Below are positions 59,019 through 64,000 of a stretch of DNA of 64,000 nt, one piece after another (position 1 is the stretch's first letter; every line of letters begins with the position of its first letter). A program made the translations under genes and the position numbers. Where the stretch lies: assembly GCA_904066235.2 (NCBI GenBank), contig CAJFCV020000005.1:5389501-5453500 (forward strand), read 5' to 3'. Under the pieces are notes generated by a model. That model was not told the origin of the DNA, ran no database searches, and saw only the letters and a list, made by a program, of their open reading frames with translations. The stretch is from Bursaphelenchus xylophilus. Its lineage: Eukaryota > Nematoda > Chromadorea > Rhabditida > Aphelenchoididae.

Positions 59019-59172
59019 CCTTGTTTTGACCAAAGAAATAAGAACTGAGAGATCTGAGAAAGTATTAGTAAACAAAACAAACCGTCAAATAGCTATGGCT
59101 ATCAACCCAAAAACCATTTTATAATCCAAAGGATGGTTCAATTTATGACATAACAAAGGCCAAATTATAAAA

Positions 59173-60882
59173 TCAAGGGTTAAATAATGCGTTCCGAACC
59201 ATCGACTTTGCGGTTGACTTGTTGACAGCTGGCCGTGAAGAGGTGATGACTTGAATGGATTTGTAAAACTCCTTGAATTCATTATGATTTGGTAAGGGCC
59301 TCGGTTTTTTCTGAACGGGCTCTAGGACTTTAGGTGATGTGGGCGGAGTCTCCTCGAATGGAGGTTGCGAATCACCGTAACGCTAAAAAAATTAAAACAA
59401 AACAAATTGCTTACATAGAGATCAGTGCAGAAGTCAGTGTCAGGTGTGTTGACGATGGTATCACAATTGTAGGCTTCTCTGACTGGGGCAATATTCAACT
59501 TGTTCTTTTCGTACTCGTTCTCCCCACAAAGATCTCTGTGAACATTCTTTTTGCCCAGTAATCGATCGTATTTCTCATGGATCAAGAGTCGAAGAACAAA
59601 TTGGGAGCAACGACAAATGTCATCCTATAATGGAATTCAAACCAATAAGATCCAAACAACAGAAACAACGGCAAGGAATCTTACCGCCTCATTGAGCTGA
59701 TAACCCCGGTTTATCCGTAAATCAGGAGAACATGGATCAGTAAGTGAGATACTCGTATGTAATAAGATGCCTGCCGATATAAGCGAAAAGAATCTTCGGA
59801 AGGCATGCGATAGAGGTAAGGGCTCTCCATTTGACGTATAGGTAACACAATAATGAGACTAAACAGAGCTCATTACTTCAGAAAGCACCATACCAAAAGC
59901 ATTACTGTCCAAGCATTCAGAGATTTCATTCCTTTGGATCTCCTTCTGATATCTTTAACCAGTCGAATCAACATTCTAATCGAAGGGTTCTTCACATTGT
60001 CTTCAAACCAGTAGGCGTGTCTTAATGCCAATTTATTCCTGATAAAGAATCCTTTTTGCATATGTACACCTTCCTCAACTTCGACTGAATCATCTGCTAA
60101 CGCCGGCAACAATCTGACGGCAGCGGCCGAGCTCCGAATTGAGCAACCAAAAGGTTCCTTAATAACCGTAAAGGTATATACAGGAAGGCGATCCTTGATC
60201 ATATCAACAACAGATTCGGCCATCTTAACTAAATCATCATCTAAACGAAAAAATTGCAAACAGGACCATAAAACACACGTTTTGGCAAAGCAGAACACAC
60301 AAGAACCATATCAGCGACATTGCTCTTATTCAGCATGGTGTCGTTCTTAAAGGATCCCACCATTCGGAATTCTTCCATTTTCTAAAAATAACATGATCCG
60401 AGTTTAGAAATATCTATAAGTAAGAATACTGCTGACTTACAACTCCTTTGTTTAATCCCAACGCCACAATAGTTTCCAGAGCTTGTTTTACTTCACCTAC
60501 CATACATGAGACTGCTTGGTATTGTTCTCCAGACGGCGTTATCTTCTGGTTTCGGGCATGGAGAGCTTCGTTTAATTTGGCTTCCCCCTTCGAGAGCCTC
60601 GCAAAATAATTTTCGTGGAGATAGGCATCAAAAGTGGGTATACGAAGAGATTCTGATTTCGGTCTAAAATTTCAAAACTATATGTTACCTTCGCCTTTCA
60701 TACATTGGGATTTCGAATAAAGTTGCTGTAGAATTTGACGGGAGGTCCCGGAGATCCGATTCTAATGTAGCTGGAACTCGACTGGTTGGTGGATACAGGG
60801 GAGGCACCATGGGTGGGACTGAGACTGACGAGCGGGGGAAAAAGGAAGTCGGCTGAAAGAATCCATGCCGCCCATTGTCCAT
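59173..60882 (-). CDS. ILF2/NF45-like DZF-domain protein, copy B (diverged)
   Basis: Seven exons (60689-60882, 60441-60663, 60279-60381, 59894-60240, 59685-59858, 59415-59624, 59173-59382) give 486 aa. It aligns with copy A throughout the DZF domain: VGSFKNDTMLNKSNVADMVL, LALRHAYWFEDNV, SLNAWTVMLLVSHYCVTYT and LTDPCSPDLRIN. It has a longer Pro-rich start and about 70 extra C-terminal residues (PPFEETPPTSPKVLEPVQKK). Several exon junctions are at the same places as in copy A (SHYCVTYT and VGS exons), showing a tandem duplication. It lies 155 bp upstream of copy A and 142 bp downstream of the C1D gene, consistent with one operon. Confidence 0.88.
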
Positions 60883-61023
60883 TCTATAATCACAATTACA
60901 TGCAAAGGAGGAAAATGCAACAAAAATATCAGGTGGTTCCGACCATTACACAAACTTGAACGTAATTACGGTTTAAAACTCAACAACTTTAAACATCAAA
61001 ATATATGTATAACATATCATAGA

Positions 61024-61638
61024 TTAATAATCATCATCCGGCCGTCCCATCGCATCGTATTCTTCTTCGTCTTCTTCATACTCTGGATCCTCCTCTCCAA
61101 AATCAACCCCAGCATCGTTTAACTTATCCTTCTGTAACAACAAAGATATAGGTGCGTTAAATTTGCTCCACTTACCAGTCTATTATAATCATCAACATCA
61201 AACAGAGCATTCCTAACAAAAGACTTTGCCGCGCTTTTGTCAATCTGAGGTCGCAGATGCGCATCTTCTAATTGTTGCAATCGGTCTTTCACTTCTTTCC
61301 ATCGTCTCTAAAGTAAGAATACTGGAATATCACACAGGAAAAAACTTACAAACTCGACACCAACAGCATCTTCATCTTGTGGGTTTTTACCCAAAGTTGT
61401 AGAATGCAAGAAGTAAAGGCTGTTCACTAAGGAAACAATTGTGAGATCAAGCTTGGCTTTCTCTAGATGTGTCATCTGAAAACCAAATAATAATACTTCA
61501 GTTTATTCCCCATACCTTTTCTTTTTGTTCACGGGTAATTTTGATTAACTTTGCGATACTTTTTTCTAATTCATTCAGGGATTGCGCAAACTTCTTGATG
61601 TTGGCTATCACGGGCTTTGGAATACAACTATCACCCAT
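61024..61638 (-). CDS. C1D/Rrp47-like nuclear exosome cofactor
   Basis: Four exons (61516-61638, 61350-61475, 61176-61307, 61024-61131) give 162 aa, normal for C1D. The Sas10/C1D helical core runs through KFAQSLNELEKSIAKL, LDLTIVSLVNSLYFLHSTTL and the later RRWKEVKDRLQQLED. The C-terminus is acidic, with a KSFVRNALFDVDDYNRL segment. Yeast Rrp47/Lrp1 and human C1D bind Rrp6 and assist rRNA and snoRNA maturation. A TGTTTAG acceptor touches the ATG directly, which points to trans-splicing. It is probably an operon member, 140 bp after the Pol5-type gene. Confidence 0.88.
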
Positions 61639-61777
61639 CTAAACACAAAAATTCAACTTCGAACAACTTCATACGATAAAAAAGGATACAGTAACCCTTT
61701 CAACAATCAAAGATTAACGGTTAACAGTTTAATTTGAGTAACAACAAACGAATAACAAATGAAACAACAAGTAATAT

Positions 61778-64000
61778 TCAATTTAGGGCGCTTTCCAAAC
61801 GTTGAATGCAGACAGAGACCTTGCACCTGCACTCTTGCTGGATATCTCGGTTCAATTTGATGGCTCTTGCCTTGAAATCCTCGGAATTGGCCACTTTTTT
61901 TAGTCCTGATTTCTTCAGTTTCTCCTAAAACTGAAAGTTATCCTCGTCTTAACTCTTACCTTTTGTTTTTCCGTAGCTGAAACCAAGAATTTGTAGAGAA
62001 ACACAACAGTTTTAGAGAAGACGTTAACCTTCAACAAAGACAGATCTGAATAAAATTTCTCTAAAGTTGGGATCACTGTGGAAATGAGTTTCAATCCATG
62101 GCATCCTTCATCCATCTTCAACACATCTTTGCGACAAGCAAACGTAATTAGTTTCAGTAAGTCGGCCTAAGATAATTGCCAGTTTCTAGTAAAACTCTTT
62201 ATACTTACAGATTTCTCTGGGGTTTGTTTAACCAATAATTCTGCAATACGAGGGAATACATCGACCAAGTATGCCGGGTATTTGGACAGAATAATCTCCA
62301 AGATCTCTTGGAGGGTTGCTTTTACATCTGCAGATTCTTCTTCGGCTTTAGCTTCAACTAATTCGAAAACCCGGGTTCTTATTGTTTCAGGAAGAGATAG
62401 TTTTTGATGGTCAGCAGCAAACGTCAACTAAAAATATTATTAACATTACAAAAGGACCCACCAAAAGAGAGAAGATATCTCCCAGAAGTCGTCTTCCTTT
62501 GACTGATCTCACATTGGCTACGCACTCTTCAATAATTTGTTTCCAAACTTCTTCCACGACTTCTGAATCCGCAACTTCCTTCTTACGACCGTGGACTGCC
62601 TCAAGAACACCCTCAATCTTTGGAAGTAACTTCTCATCCTCCGGAGTGTCAAAAGTAGTAATAAGTTCTGCTAACGCTGTCATAGACTTTACAATCACAT
62701 CAGGCTTGGCATTTGTGAAGAAGACGATGAGAATATCGAAGCATTTGTTTCTGAACACGCTCAGATTCTCGTCGGATTCCCTCCTTCCTTTCTTGGAATT
62801 CTTTTTAAGAGCGGCTCCCAATGCCTTGTCCAAGTCTTCAATCTCCGCATCATCCATTTCCTAAAGAATAATAAAAAACATGAATGAACCTACAATATCT
62901 TCGTCGCTCTCCCCCGTAAAAGCATACTTTCCAAGCGCTTTCTTCATATCAGAAACCAATGTCTCATCAATTTCTTCCTCCTCATCCTCGTCATCTTCCT
63001 CTTCACTCCCATCAGTTTCATCTTCTTCCTCCTCTTTTGCCCACTTATCTAAAACTTGTTGCCTTTCTTCTTCGGTAATTGGCTTGAAGTCTCTGTCATC
63101 ATCATCATCCGAATCTCCCTCCAATTCGTTTGCTCCTTTTCCAATGGTCTAAATATGTATAAAAATCGTGTTTCCGTACATACATTAATAATGAAATCAC
63201 TACACTCATAGTCCAAAACCTCCCCCAGTTGTCCAATCGAATAGCAAACCAAAATCTTGTGAATCCTGTTGACACGCGAAACGATAGAGAAGAAAATATC
63301 CATTAAAGCGGTCTTGTTCTTGAGTGATTTAGCCAACAACACAACTTCCCGAGCATCGTTTAAGTATTCAGTAGCAATCTCATCTGATTCTGCGATCTTC
63401 CCGAGGTATTTCAAAGAAGCTGCCATGAACAACAAGGACCTAACGAAATGATGTTAAATTATATAGACCTACTTTTCTTTGATTCCCTCAGCTTTCGAAT
63501 CAGTTACATCCAAAATAATCTGCGTATCTTCTTCTTTCGCACTGACATGAATATGTTTCTTAATTTTGAATATCTGTTCCAACAAAGAACATCCGACGTT
63601 AAATCTTTGAATGGATCTTTCATGGACACACAAAAAGGACTTCAGGATACTCTTTTTGACAGAAGACTCAGCACCGCCAAATGCTGGAATGAGACGTTTG
63701 TAAGACCAACTCTCAGCAATTGATACCTAAAAAAGTAAGCTATTTATATCACTTCGGGGGTACTCACCCTCTTCGCAAAGCCTTCGAGATCGTGTCCATC
63801 GAGTTTGGACACCAAGACCTCAGTGATTCTCACGGACGCGCCCACTTTCGTATCAAAATCCCCGCTCTCGACATTATCAATTCTTTCGATCATAACAAGA
63901 ATATCGGAACTAGAAAAGACACCTTGCTCGGTCCTTTGTTTAAAGGCTTCCAATGCTTCGGAAATGAGAAGATGATGACCTCTGTAGGACGGCTCTGTTC
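61778..64000 (-). CDS. MYBBP1A/Pol5-like nucleolar protein, 5' part beyond window
   Basis: Eight exons are visible (63768-64000 partial, 63473-63726, 63184-63439, 62894-63148, 62462-62860, 62209-62427, 61960-62166, 61778-61924). The sequence is helical, repeat-like, with a long acidic stretch (about residues encoded at 62930-63060, Glu/Asp runs). Next comes EMDDAEIEDLDKALGAALKK, a landmark of the Pol5/MYBBP1A family just after the acidic region. The visible part begins in frame with RGHHLLISEALEAF at the edge. The tail ends RDIQQECRCKVSVCIQRLE. Family members act in rRNA transcription and 60S biogenesis. It would be the first visible gene of the operon. Confidence 0.85.

Noticed and set aside
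62880..63152. Ser-rich 90-codon plus frame
   Set aside because: It is the antisense of the Asp/Glu-rich acidic stretch of the Pol5-like gene.

Overview
The window looks like nuclear DNA of a nematode. Most genes have many short introns (several of 35-40 bp), with GTAAGT-like donors and TTTAG or TTTCAG acceptors. Acceptor-like sites lie just upstream of several start codons, as expected for spliced-leader trans-splicing. Four same-strand genes at the right end are spaced only 140-155 bp apart, as in nematode operons. The species could not be identified. Gene models below were joined by hand from splice sites and reading frame. Every complete model sums to a whole number of codons.

Left part (1-18 kb). 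A possible membrane-protein exon lies at the left edge on the minus strand. A 16-exon ELYS/MEL-28 nuclear-pore and chromatin protein follows at 3.5-10.8 kb, with two inverted-repeat elements in its introns. Next come an SLC2-type sugar transporter (11.8-13.6 kb), an unrecognised minus-strand gene whose upstream intron is filled by a mariner element and a fold-back element (13.7-16.6 kb), and a secreted nitrobindin/THAP4-like protein (17.2-18.0 kb).

Middle (18-34 kb). Three small genes (a secreted peptide, an Ala/Pro-tailed peptide and a single-pass membrane protein) precede about 8 kb of nested Tc1/mariner elements, fold-back elements and tRNA-derived SINE-like repeats. Then comes about 5 kb of GC-rich sequence without convincing exons, which lies upstream of a CENP-B/Brinker-type DNA-binding protein (34.2-35.9 kb).

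Right part (36-64 kb). Here lie a PRXL2-type thioredoxin-fold protein, a 699-bp near-perfect hairpin element with a target-site duplication, and a FERM-PTP protein of the PTPN14/PTPN21/Pez class whose catalytic loops are degenerate. They are followed by a DDX28-like mitochondrial DEAD-box helicase, PHF5A/SF3b14b and a SIPA1-type Rap GTPase-activating protein. A probable operon completes the window: MYBBP1A/Pol5, C1D/Rrp47 and two tandem, diverged ILF2/NF45 genes, all minus strand and transcribed in that order. Its products point to ribosome biogenesis, exosome cofactor function and double-stranded-RNA-binding complexes.
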